Below the pieces are notes generated by a model that had not been told where the DNA came from, made no database searches, and was given only the letters and a program-made list of their open reading frames with translations. Position numbers and translations under genes: made by a program. Positions 1-6,138 of a DNA stretch of 16,511 bases are shown one piece after another (the stretch's first letter is position 1; the number at the start of each line of letters is the position of its first letter). Source of the stretch: Chloroflexota bacterium. Its GTDB lineage: Bacteria > Chloroflexota > Anaerolineae > Aggregatilineales > Phototrophicaceae. The stretch is from positions 1-16,511 of the forward strand of contig QGUR01000075.1 of assembly GCA_003242205.1 (NCBI GenBank), given 5' to 3'.

Positions 1-37
1 TCGTTTTCGTGGGATGGAAGATGTGATAAGGGAGAAG
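1..37. other. Probable sequencing-adapter remnant (Nextera/Tn5 mosaic-end-like) at left end
   Basis: The ABC ATPase reading frame matches its family up to the residues just before the Walker A loop and then stops making sense leftwards of about base 38. Bases 19-37 resemble the Tn5 mosaic end that closes Nextera adapters (AGATGTGTATAAGAGACAG from memory), with one missing T and small indels. Bases 7-20 (CGTGGGATGGAAG region) resemble the Read-2 adapter part CGTGGGCTCGGAG. The adapter sequence is recalled, not searched. The similar structure at the other end of the window, in reverse orientation, makes coincidence unlikely. Confidence 0.75.
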
Positions 38-146
38 GGCCAAGCAGCGCGATAAATTCGCCATCGTGAATATCCAGACTCACCTGGTCAACGGCGACCA
101 CAGAGCCAAAACGGCGGGTTACCTTGTCGAGAATGACTTTAGCCAT
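38..146 (-). CDS. ABC transporter ATP-binding protein, MalK/UgpC-like, N-terminal fragment
   Basis: This is the nucleotide-binding subunit expected to power the sugar-type importer encoded just upstream. Only about the first 36 residues are present. They start MAKVILDKVTRRFGSVVAVD and reach DGEFIALLG, the classic beta-strand and lead-in to the Walker A loop of MalK/UgpC/MsmX-type ATPases. The expected GPSGCGKTT loop is not read, because the genomic sequence ends there and adapter-like bases follow. The gene starts 19 bp after the second permease gene, on the same strand, so it is the fourth cistron of the importer operon. The ribosome site is weak (GGA about 10 bases upstream). The ATPase family assignment is firm; the sugar specificity cannot be told. 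Confidence 0.82.
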
Positions 147-165
147 GATGATTTTCCAGAAACGC

Positions 166-996
166 CTAGCGCTTGATGCCGCCAAAGAAGCGAAAGCCAA
201 AACGCCAGTTGATTAGCAAATACAGGAGCAGCACCGGAACGGTATACAGGAAGGCGTAGGCCGAAACCAGCGTCAGATTGGGCGTGCCTGCCTCGCTGTA
301 GAACGAATAAAAAGCAATCGAGGCGGGCATGTTCTGTGGGCTTCGCAACAGAACCAACGGCACCAGAAACGCACCCCACGCGTTGACAAAAGCCCAGATG
401 GCGACGACCACCACGCCCGGACGTACCAGCGGCAGCGCCACGTCCCAGAAAACCCGCAGTGGCGACGCGCCACAGACCAGCGCCGCCTCTTCATACGAGC
501 GCGGAATCGAACTGACGAAATCGCGCATGATGAAGATCGCAGAAGGCAGTAACCCGCCTGTCATGATCAAAATGACGCCGATATGGGTGTCGATCAGGCC
601 GAGGCGATACGCCAGCAGGAACAATGGCACCATCGCCGCCGTGCCGCTCACAACCGACGAAAAGAGGATCAGGATATACACCAGTAGATCGCTGCCCGGC
701 ACGCGCGTGCGCGAAAGCGCGTAAGACGCCAGCGTCGCCACGATTGCGATCAGCACCATGACGCCGCCGCCAATGATCAGGTTATTGACGAAGAGCGCGC
801 GGATGGCGAACTGGTTATTGAAAACCACTTCGAAATTAGCCAGCGACGGCGGTTGGGGAATGGAGACGCTGAGCGTGGCCCGTTCGTTAAACGGCGCGGT
901 GATCAGCCAGAGCATCGGCAGCGCGAAGAACAGGCCGAGCACGGTCGCCAGAAGCAGCGTCAGCAGTCGTAATATCGGGGAACGCTGGTCGATCAT
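166..996 (-). CDS. ABC transporter permease, MalG/UgpE-like (carbohydrate importer)
   Basis: This is the second membrane subunit of a carbohydrate-uptake (CUT1-type) ABC importer, 276 residues, the usual length. The N-terminus (residues 10-35) is a hydrophobic helix ending LWLITAPF, typical of MalG. Further hydrophobic segments follow at about 70-95, 105-130, 138-158, 195-217 and 245-265. The EAA loop that docks on the ATPase is clear: E170-A-A, G176 and LP at 188-189, in the order EEAALVCGASPL..VALPLVRP. Its ATG overlaps the stop of the upstream permease by 4 bases (ATGA), which indicates translational coupling. The transported sugar is unknown. Confidence 0.93.
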   Translation of the reverse strand: MIDQRSPILRLLTLLLATVLGLFFALPMLWLITAPFNERATLSVSIPQPPSLANFEVVFNNQFAIRALFVNNLIIGGGVMVLIAIVATLASYALSRTRVPGSDLLVYILILFSSVVSGTAAMVPLFLLAYRLGLIDTHIGVILIMTGGLLPSAIFIMRDFVSSIPRSYEEAALVCGASPLRVFWDVALPLVRPGVVVVAIWAFVNAWGAFLVPLVLLRSPQNMPASIAFYSFYSEAGTPNLTLVSAYAFLYTVPVLLLYLLINWRFGFRFFGGIKR

Positions 997-1901
997 GCAT
1001 CTACCCTCTGCCGCCGAAGCGTGCTCAAATAGATCAGCGCCAGTGTGAGATTGATGAACATCATCACCACCGCAATTGCCGCGCCCTGACCGAAGCGGAA
1101 GAACTGGAAAGCTGTCTTGTAGGTGTAGATGGAAACCAGTTGGGTGCGATTCGTCGGCCCGCCACCCGTCAGCAAGTAGGGCGTGAAAACGTTAAACGTC
1201 CACAGCGTGATCAGGATCAGGTCGGTGGCGATGTGCCCGCGCAACAGGGGAACCAGAATGTCGCGGAACTTCTGCCACGCGGAAGCGCCGGCAACATCCG
1301 CTGTTTCGATGTAGGACGGCGGAATCGTCTCGAGCGCCGACTGGAACAGCAGCATCGAAAAGGCCGAACCGCGCCAGGTGTTGAAGATGATTATCGAAAG
1401 CAGCGGATAATCGAACAGCCAGTCCGGCTTGCCCAACCCGAGCGCTGAGAGGATCATGTTCAGCGTGCCAGAGTCGCGGTCGAGATAGGCAAACCAGGCA
1501 AACGCTACCACGACTTCCGGGATAATCCATGCCAGAACGGCCAGCGTGGTTACGATGCGTCGCGCCCAGCCTTTGCGCCGGTAGAACAACACCGCGATCA
1601 GCAAGCCAAGCCCGGCCTGCCCGATCAACGCCGAACCCAGCACGAACTGGACTGTAATCAGCAGCGACGCCCCGAACTCGCCAGAGCGCATCCAGCGACT
1701 GAAATCGAACAGCCGCGCGTAGTTTTCCAACCCGACGAACTGGGGATTAGCCGCAGTCGCGCCCGTCAGCGTCTGGTTGGTGAAGCTGATGATGATCACC
1801 CAGATAAACGGGAAGATCAGGAAAATAGCGACAAAGAACAGCGCGGGCAGAAGAAACAGGATTCCAATCCGCGCAGGGAAAATACTTGGCTTGTGCTCCA
1901 T
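993..1901 (-). CDS. ABC transporter permease, MalF/UgpA-like (carbohydrate importer)
   Basis: This is the first membrane subunit of the importer, 302 residues, matching the UgpA/MsmF length class rather than the longer enterobacterial MalF. The N-terminus runs ARIGILFLLPALFFVAIFLI, the standard first helix of this family, followed by a periplasm-facing GLENYARLF segment (residues 57-65). The cytoplasmic coupling motif is ETADVAGASAWQKFRDILVP (E199, A201, G205, P218), a slightly degenerate EAA loop with Thr at the second position. The gene follows the binding-protein gene after a 69-bp gap holding a strong stem-loop and is coupled to the next permease by a 4-base overlap. Confidence 0.93.
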   Translation of the reverse strand: MEHKPSIFPARIGILFLLPALFFVAIFLIFPFIWVIIISFTNQTLTGATAANPQFVGLENYARLFDFSRWMRSGEFGASLLITVQFVLGSALIGQAGLGLLIAVLFYRRKGWARRIVTTLAVLAWIIPEVVVAFAWFAYLDRDSGTLNMILSALGLGKPDWLFDYPLLSIIIFNTWRGSAFSMLLFQSALETIPPSYIETADVAGASAWQKFRDILVPLLRGHIATDLILITLWTFNVFTPYLLTGGGPTNRTQLVSIYTYKTAFQFFRFGQGAAIAVVMMFINLTLALIYLSTLRRQRVDA

Positions 1902-1923
1902 GAAAAAATCCGTGACCCAGGCG

Positions 1924-1953
1924 GGGCCGGAACGGCGCTTGCCGTCCCGGCCC
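1924..1953 (-). promoter_or_regulatory. Intercistronic stem-loop between binding-protein and permease genes
   Basis: On the minus-strand transcript, 13-base arms GGGCCGGGACGGC and GCCGTTCCGGCCC pair completely with one G-U wobble around a 4-base AAGC loop. No U tract follows, so it is not a standard terminator. Its place, 17 bases after the binding-protein stop, fits the known role of such hairpins in protecting the upstream message, so that more binding protein than permease is made. That function is inference. Confidence 0.7.
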
Positions 1954-1970
1954 GGGAACGTCGAAAGAAA

Positions 1971-3344
1971 TTACTCAAGAGGGATGCGGATGACGTTCTC
2001 TTCGCCAACCAGTTCAGTCACGGCTTCCGCATAGGCTTCGAGGGCCTCTTCGGGTGACATTTCGCCAGAGACCACGCGCTCGGTCATGAGCTGGACCTCA
2101 ACCGAAATCTGCGGATATTCGGGAAGCTGCGGACGAACGGTTGAGAGGCTGAGCGCCGCGTCCGCCATGGCGGTCATGGTCGGGTCACCGGCTACCGGCA
2201 CGTCGTCGCGGAAGCTGATACGCGGCTGGATCAACTGGAAGGCGCGCACTGCATCGACATCCGACATGTGCGACAGCAGACCCCACGCCAGCTCAGGATG
2301 TTCGGTGTTCGGGTTGAGAATCCAGCCCGTACCGCCGGAGATGGTCACGTAGTCCTGCCCACGATAACCAGCACCCGGCTCCCGCGCCGGCATGAGCGCA
2401 AAGCGAACCAGCGAATTGCGCTGTTCAACACCCATCAGTTCGAACATCGGTGAGCGCCAGAAGAAGTCACCTTCGACCAGCATACCGACTTCGCCATTGG
2501 CGAACGCCTCGAACGAACGCTGGCGGCCATCCTCGACCAACTGCATGCGCGCGTCGCCCAGCTCACGATTCACGTAAATTTCCTCATAGAAGCGCAGCGT
2601 TTCGAGCAGGGCCGGGCTGCTGACGATCCACTTCTCTTCGTCGAAGTCATACAGGTGATGCCCCGCGCCAAGCAGCGCCATGAAAAAGCCCTGCATCGTC
2701 GTCGCTTCGCCCATCGGCGTGCCGGCATTCAACTGAATGGGAATCTCGACGCCCGCTTCCTTAAGCTGTTCGGCGGTTTCCAGAATGTCGGCCCAGCTTG
2801 TCGGCTGCCAGGGCACTTCGATACCGGCTTCGGTGAACACGTCTTCACGATAGTAAATCACGCGCACGTCCGTGCCCACGGGAATGCCATAGCGCTCGCC
2901 GCGATAGCTCAGCAACTCCTGAATGGCCTCCGGAATATGCTCCCAGCCATCCCACTCGTTCACGATTTCGCCGGCAATCGCTTCGAGCGGCTGAATCAGC
3001 CCGGCATCAACGAATTCGGGAACCCAGAAGCCGTCGAATGACATCAGGTCTGCGCCTGCGCCAACGCCGAGGTCCAGCGCGTACTGCTGCTTAAGCTGCT
3101 CGTCGCTGCCGCCGAACTCGACCAGTTCCACGGTGACGTTCACGCCCTGTTCCGCCATCCGTTCCTCAAAGGTCGGGATGACATACGTCTTGAGCCAGAC
3201 GACCAGATTACTGTTGACGCCACCTTCGACGCAGCGACACGTCATGGTGAGCGTCACGGCGTCATCCTGCGCGCCGACACCAGCCGCGCCAAGCACCATA
3301 ATGGCCAGCGCTGCCAGCATTACCAGTAATTTATACCTGTGCAT
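1971..3344 (-). CDS. ABC transporter extracellular solute-binding protein (family 1)
   Basis: This is the secreted sugar-binding subunit of the importer, 457 residues. It begins MHRYKLLVMLAALAIMVLGA, a signal peptide with a likely signal-peptidase I cut after VGA (residue 25). No lipobox cysteine is visible. The mature part shows the family-1 pattern: DLMSFDGFWVPEFVDAGLI near 95-115, YGIPVGTDVRVIYYREDVF near 150, FANGEVGMLVEGDFFW near 280, and GGTGWILNPNTEHPELAWG near 345. The frame stays open upstream to base 3560, but the extension lacks signal-peptide character. An AAGGAG site nine bases before this ATG fixes the start. An ATG three codons earlier abuts that site and is less likely. A C36-x-C38 pair near the mature N-terminus is unusual. 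The ligand is unknown. Confidence 0.93.
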   Translation of the reverse strand: MHRYKLLVMLAALAIMVLGAAGVGAQDDAVTLTMTCRCVEGGVNSNLVVWLKTYVIPTFEERMAEQGVNVTVELVEFGGSDEQLKQQYALDLGVGAGADLMSFDGFWVPEFVDAGLIQPLEAIAGEIVNEWDGWEHIPEAIQELLSYRGERYGIPVGTDVRVIYYREDVFTEAGIEVPWQPTSWADILETAEQLKEAGVEIPIQLNAGTPMGEATTMQGFFMALLGAGHHLYDFDEEKWIVSSPALLETLRFYEEIYVNRELGDARMQLVEDGRQRSFEAFANGEVGMLVEGDFFWRSPMFELMGVEQRNSLVRFALMPAREPGAGYRGQDYVTISGGTGWILNPNTEHPELAWGLLSHMSDVDAVRAFQLIQPRISFRDDVPVAGDPTMTAMADAALSLSTVRPQLPEYPQISVEVQLMTERVVSGEMSPEEALEAYAEAVTELVGEENVIRIPLE

Positions 3345-3353
3345 ATCAAACAT

Positions 3354-3359
3354 CTCCTT
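3354..3359 (-). promoter_or_regulatory. Ribosome binding site fixing the binding-protein start
   Basis: AAGGAG on the minus strand lies nine bases before the ATG of MHRYKL and directly touches the ATG of MFDMHRYKL. The downstream ATG is therefore the better start. Confidence 0.6.
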
Positions 3360-3424
3360 AATATGAACCAGACACCGGACCAGCGGTTCAGTCCGGCTGG
3401 CCGGCGTAACCATACCCTTAGACG

Positions 3425-3438
3425 GATTAACTTTAATC
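3425..3438. repeat. Short inverted repeat, possible operator
   Basis: GATTAA and TTAATC form perfect 6-base arms around a 2-base centre. This lies about 80 bp upstream of the binding-protein start. Its use as an operator is a guess from shape and place. Confidence 0.3.
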
Positions 3439-3544
3439 AGCGGGCGACCGGAAACACGGCAGCCACGCTGATTGGCCCGTAAGCGACCACCGCTTCGACT
3501 ATCCGGGCCTCTGTCGACAGGCACGGAGATTATTTGATATTCAA

Positions 3545-3584
3545 GCGCGGCAAAAATCATCCTTTCGTATGATTTTTACGGCGC
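3545..3584. repeat. Long inverted repeat, candidate operator or weak bidirectional terminator
   Basis: AAAAATCAT (3552-3560) and ATGATTTTT (3569-3577) are perfect 9-base arms around an 8-base centre. Outer bases extend the symmetry to 16-base arms with two mismatches, ending GCGC on both sides. It sits between the Rieske gene end (68 bp away) and the importer start (about 200 bp away). As RNA it would fold, but there is no U tract beyond the stem, so an operator or leader structure is at least as likely as a terminator. Confidence 0.6.
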
Positions 3585-3593
3585 TCTGATCTA

Positions 3594-3621
3594 AATTTAG
3601 AAGCAAACGGCATCTGTTCAA
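3594..3621 (-). promoter_or_regulatory. Possible promoter for the ABC importer operon, with overlapping palindrome
   Basis: On the minus strand TTGAAC, a 16-base spacer and TAAATT give 4/6 matches to each sigma-70 box. The -10 region falls within the perfect 10-base palindrome CTAAATTTAG (3591-3600). The long inverted repeat would lie just downstream, near the transcription start. The boxes are weak, so this is tentative. Confidence 0.28.
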
Positions 3622-3651
3622 AGGCCCATAATACCTGATTAGTCCGTGATA

Positions 3652-5397
3652 TCAGTCACCTTCGAACAGGCGCTCTCCGCGCGCCAGCCGCTGGGCGATG
3701 TTGAAAACTTGCCCTTGCGACCGGCTGGTAGGCGCGTGTGCCGCCAGATAGCGGGCAGCCGCGATGAGGACATGAGCGCGTTCCTGTTCATCTTCCAACA
3801 GTTCCGACTGCCTGAACGCAGCCTCGACCGCTTGAATGGTATGAAAATCCCGGTTCTCGCGTAGCAGCAGGGAGCCGAGCGCCGCCTTTAGCTCGCCCAC
3901 GTCTCCACCGGCGTACAGATAACGCGCCACCAGCTCGCCAGCGGAGTTGACCTGTTGCTGGCGGTCAAGCAGCGCATCGAGCGCACGCAAGTCTTCGGGT
4001 GTCCCGCCATTTCCGGTGGGCTGCGGAATCCGGGCTGCAGGGATATTCAGGAATCTGTCGAGGTAGACGCTCATCGCCGCATCGAATACGCCGCGCAGCA
4101 GCGTTGTCGATGGCGAACGCCGCAACCCCTGATGCACGGCGTTGGCGAAGGTGAAGGTGTGCAGCGCCGTGTCCCAGTCGCCAAAGTCATTGCTGGTATG
4201 GAAGCGCGCGATCCGCAGCGCGGCGGCATAGGCGACTCGCCCGGCCAGCGCGGTTTCCTCACAACCCTGGCGCAGCGCTTCCAGGAGCGCATCCACAATC
4301 GCTGCCGGATCATCGCCGAGCAGTACGGGCGTCAGCGCCGCCTGCCCTTGCCACTGGCCACGCCGCCCTCGCCCCTCTTCCAGAGCCGCCTCAAGCCGGT
4401 CAAAAGCGTTGTCCAGCAACTCAACCAGATCTACCGGATAACGCCACTCATTGGCCTCTTCCATCCGGGCAGCGCCGGCATAGCCACTCGCCAGACTGCT
4501 CAGCACCGCCTCAGCATGTTCCCAGCCGATGATATCGAGCGCTTCAAACGCCTTATTAGTGAAATCCAGACGGTGGCCAACATCGATGTAGCGATGGTCT
4601 GTAGCCGCCGCGAACAGCATATCGGCCAGTTGCTCCATGCTAGCCCCGGCGCGAATGGCAGACACGATGCAGCGCTCCGCCCCCTCGCTGTCGCGGACTT
4701 CAATGAACTGGCGGAACCAGCGTGTCAGCGTGGCGACATCAGGCGCGTCACCAGGCAGCGGACGCAGTATGAAGCGCGGAGCCTCGCCATCCGTGTCCGA
4801 CGCCACCGCTGACAGGCCGTGGTAAAGCGCGCGCGCCCGGTCTTCCGGCCTGAGCGACGGCATCAGGTTCATCATGCAGGTCAGGATGGTCAGCCCTTGC
4901 CCCCAGCCACTCCGTCGAAAGCGAACACCATAGTCAACTGCTGTCGCGAACGACTCACGAACCGGAACGCCCTCTTCGACCAGCGCAATAGCCGACTTGG
5001 CCAGCACCAGCGAGATATTGCGCTCCAGCCCATCGCGCAGGCGCTGGCGGTAATAACTCACGGAGTCCTGCGGCGGGCTAACATCGACCCAGACCTCGTC
5101 GCCGCGAATTTCGACGGGAAACGTTCGCACGTCGTCCGCCCACGGATCGAACGTGCCGCCGGTCGCCAGATCGAAGCGCGCATGATGCCAGTGGCAGACG
5201 AGAACGCCATCGCGCACTGTGCCGCGATCCAGTGGAAAGCCCATATGCGGGCAGCGATTGTCCACCGCGAAGACCTGATCGCCCGACGCAAATAAAGCCA
5301 CCGTTTGCCCGCCAACCTGAACCGCCATGCACCCACGCTGCCGCACCTCTTCAAGGCGCGCAGCACGCACAAATGTCTCTTTTACCGAAGTCGTCAT
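3652..5397 (-). CDS. Rieske [2Fe-2S] protein with large C-terminal helical domain
   Basis: This is a 581-residue protein with two clear parts. Residues 5-105 are a ferredoxin-type Rieske domain: C49-P-H51 and C68-H-W-H71, 16 residues apart, the correct ligands and spacing for a 2Fe-2S cluster. Residues 115-581 are rich in helices and histidines: YHG near 193, DHRYIDVGH (268-275), WEHAEAV (294) and RFHTSNDFGDWDTALHTF (400-413). I do not recognise this domain with certainty. The His pattern loosely recalls questin-oxidase-like helical enzymes, a low-confidence resemblance. There are no signal peptide or membrane segments, so it is probably a cytoplasmic oxidoreductase in which the Rieske cluster passes electrons to the helical part. 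The start has a strong AGGAGG site four bases upstream. It stands 130 bp after the VOC gene. Confidence 0.85.
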   Translation of the reverse strand: MTTSVKETFVRAARLEEVRQRGCMAVQVGGQTVALFASGDQVFAVDNRCPHMGFPLDRGTVRDGVLVCHWHHARFDLATGGTFDPWADDVRTFPVEIRGDEVWVDVSPPQDSVSYYRQRLRDGLERNISLVLAKSAIALVEEGVPVRESFATAVDYGVRFRRSGWGQGLTILTCMMNLMPSLRPEDRARALYHGLSAVASDTDGEAPRFILRPLPGDAPDVATLTRWFRQFIEVRDSEGAERCIVSAIRAGASMEQLADMLFAAATDHRYIDVGHRLDFTNKAFEALDIIGWEHAEAVLSSLASGYAGAARMEEANEWRYPVDLVELLDNAFDRLEAALEEGRGRRGQWQGQAALTPVLLGDDPAAIVDALLEALRQGCEETALAGRVAYAAALRIARFHTSNDFGDWDTALHTFTFANAVHQGLRRSPSTTLLRGVFDAAMSVYLDRFLNIPAARIPQPTGNGGTPEDLRALDALLDRQQQVNSAGELVARYLYAGGDVGELKAALGSLLLRENRDFHTIQAVEAAFRQSELLEDEQERAHVLIAAARYLAAHAPTSRSQGQVFNIAQRLARGERLFEGD

Positions 5398-5527
5398 AAA
5401 GCCTCCTCAATAAATCCTCTTTCCGGGGCCAGGTTTCAAGCCGAGCCTAAACACCCATCGCGGCGTCCGCACTGTACAAAAGGACTGAATTGGAGGCGCG
5501 AAACCAGATGTGGAAGCCGGACGCTGG

Positions 5528-5923
5528 CTAACGAGGGAAATTGCCAGACAACTGCGCGATGTTCAGGATGTTGCCCTCGCTATCCTTGAACCATGCACCC
5601 CGATGACTGCCCATGACGGCGACGCCATTCGTAGTTTTCAGGTTTGGCGTATCGTATTCCTCGAACACCACGCCGCGACTGCGAAGGAAGCGCATCACCT
5701 CATCGAGATCATCGACCGCGAACGAAGCGATGGTATGCTCCGCCGTGCCCGCGTACGGCGTTTCGTATAACAAAAACCGGCTACCATCCGCCAACAGGTA
5801 CAGCAGCCCTTCGTCCGGGTCCTCAACCACAGGCGCGAGGCCGAGCTTCTCGGCATAGAATGCGCGCGCCCGCGCAAGATCCAGCGCCGGTATGACCGCC
5901 ATCACACGTGCTTCTCCGAACAT
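5528..5923 (-). CDS. VOC-superfamily (glyoxalase/bleomycin-resistance fold) protein
   Basis: This is a 131-residue protein of the vicinal-oxygen-chelate fold, the usual length for the small single-chain type. The first half shows the beta-alpha-beta signature VIPALDLARARAFYAEKLGL (10-29). The second half shows SFAVDDLDEVMRFLRSRGV and ends GAWFKDSEGNILNIAQ. The usual first-strand His is Met8, and the usual Glu in the last strand is replaced (Asn121), so a full metal site is doubtful. It may be a binding or resistance protein rather than a lyase. The ATG chosen has AAGGA eight bases before it. An in-frame ATG seven codons upstream has a poorly spaced site. The substrate is unknown. Confidence 0.85.
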   Translation of the reverse strand: MFGEARVMAVIPALDLARARAFYAEKLGLAPVVEDPDEGLLYLLADGSRFLLYETPYAGTAEHTIASFAVDDLDEVMRFLRSRGVVFEEYDTPNLKTTNGVAVMGSHRGAWFKDSEGNILNIAQLSGNFPR

Positions 5924-5931
5924 GGCAGGTG

Positions 5932-5936
5932 TCCTT
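5932..5936 (-). promoter_or_regulatory. Ribosome binding site fixing the VOC protein start
   Basis: AAGGA on the minus strand with an 8-base spacer to the ATG at 5923. It favours this start over the ATG at 5944. Confidence 0.5.
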
Positions 5937-5963
5937 ATACTCATCCGTCCTGCTTAATTGAAC

Positions 5964-5975
5964 TATGCGCGCATA
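5964..5975. repeat. Perfect 12-bp palindrome upstream of the VOC gene
   Basis: TATGCGCGCATA is a perfect palindrome 41 bp before the VOC start, in an otherwise AT-rich stretch (5951-5992). The place fits a repressor operator. The rest of the 5945-6138 gap holds no gene that I can support. Confidence 0.4.
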
Positions 5976-6099
5976 TTATTTGTAAATATAACGAACTTGG
6001 CCGCTTCAGCCCTAACGGCTCGTATCGCCTCAAGCCCTTCGATTGCACGTTGCGAGGTGCGATCACAACTACGACGTCGGCGAACAGTTCCTTCTGCCC

Positions 6100-6120
6100 G
6101 GCGCAATCTGGTGTTGCGCC
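6100..6120 (-). terminator. Stem-loop after the sulfurtransferase gene, no U tract
   Basis: GGCGCAA and TTGCGCC are perfect 7-base arms around a 7-base loop, 18 bases after the sulfurtransferase stop on its transcript. Without a following U run it is not a canonical Rho-independent terminator. It could protect the 3' end of the message. Confidence 0.35.
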
Positions 6121-6138
6121 AGCCAGCGTCGAAGCGTG

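Larger units (their letters stand above)
3345..3651 (-). promoter_or_regulatory. 307-bp regulatory gap upstream of the ABC importer operon
   Basis: No convincing gene lies here. The part next to the binding protein is GC-rich. The part next to the Rieske gene (3530-3620) is AT-rich and holds a near-palindrome (CTAAATTTAG), a long inverted repeat (3545-3584) and a possible promoter. A smaller inverted repeat lies at 3425-3438. The density of symmetric elements fits transcriptional control of a sugar-uptake operon, for example by a LacI- or GntR-type repressor, but no such regulator is in the window. Confidence 0.5.

Noticed and set aside
1..40. Frameshifted or degenerate Walker A motif in the ABC ATPase
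   Set aside because: The break coincides with adapter-like sequence, and the same occurs at the opposite end, so an artefact explains it better than mutation.
3345..3560. Upstream extension of the binding protein to an ATG at 3560
   Set aside because: The extra 72 codons have no secretory character, would bury the signal peptide, and overlap the inverted repeats. The AAGGAG site points to 3344.
3545..3584. Inverted repeat as a standard Rho-independent terminator for the Rieske gene
   Set aside because: The Ts belong to the stem itself and no U tract follows; the inner stem is AT-rich. Kept as an inverted repeat of open function.
3955..4812. 285-codon open frame on the plus strand opposite the Rieske-helical gene
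   Set aside because: It lies wholly inside a well-supported gene on the other strand, its protein is low-complexity and basic without motifs, and such frames are common opposite GC-rich genes.
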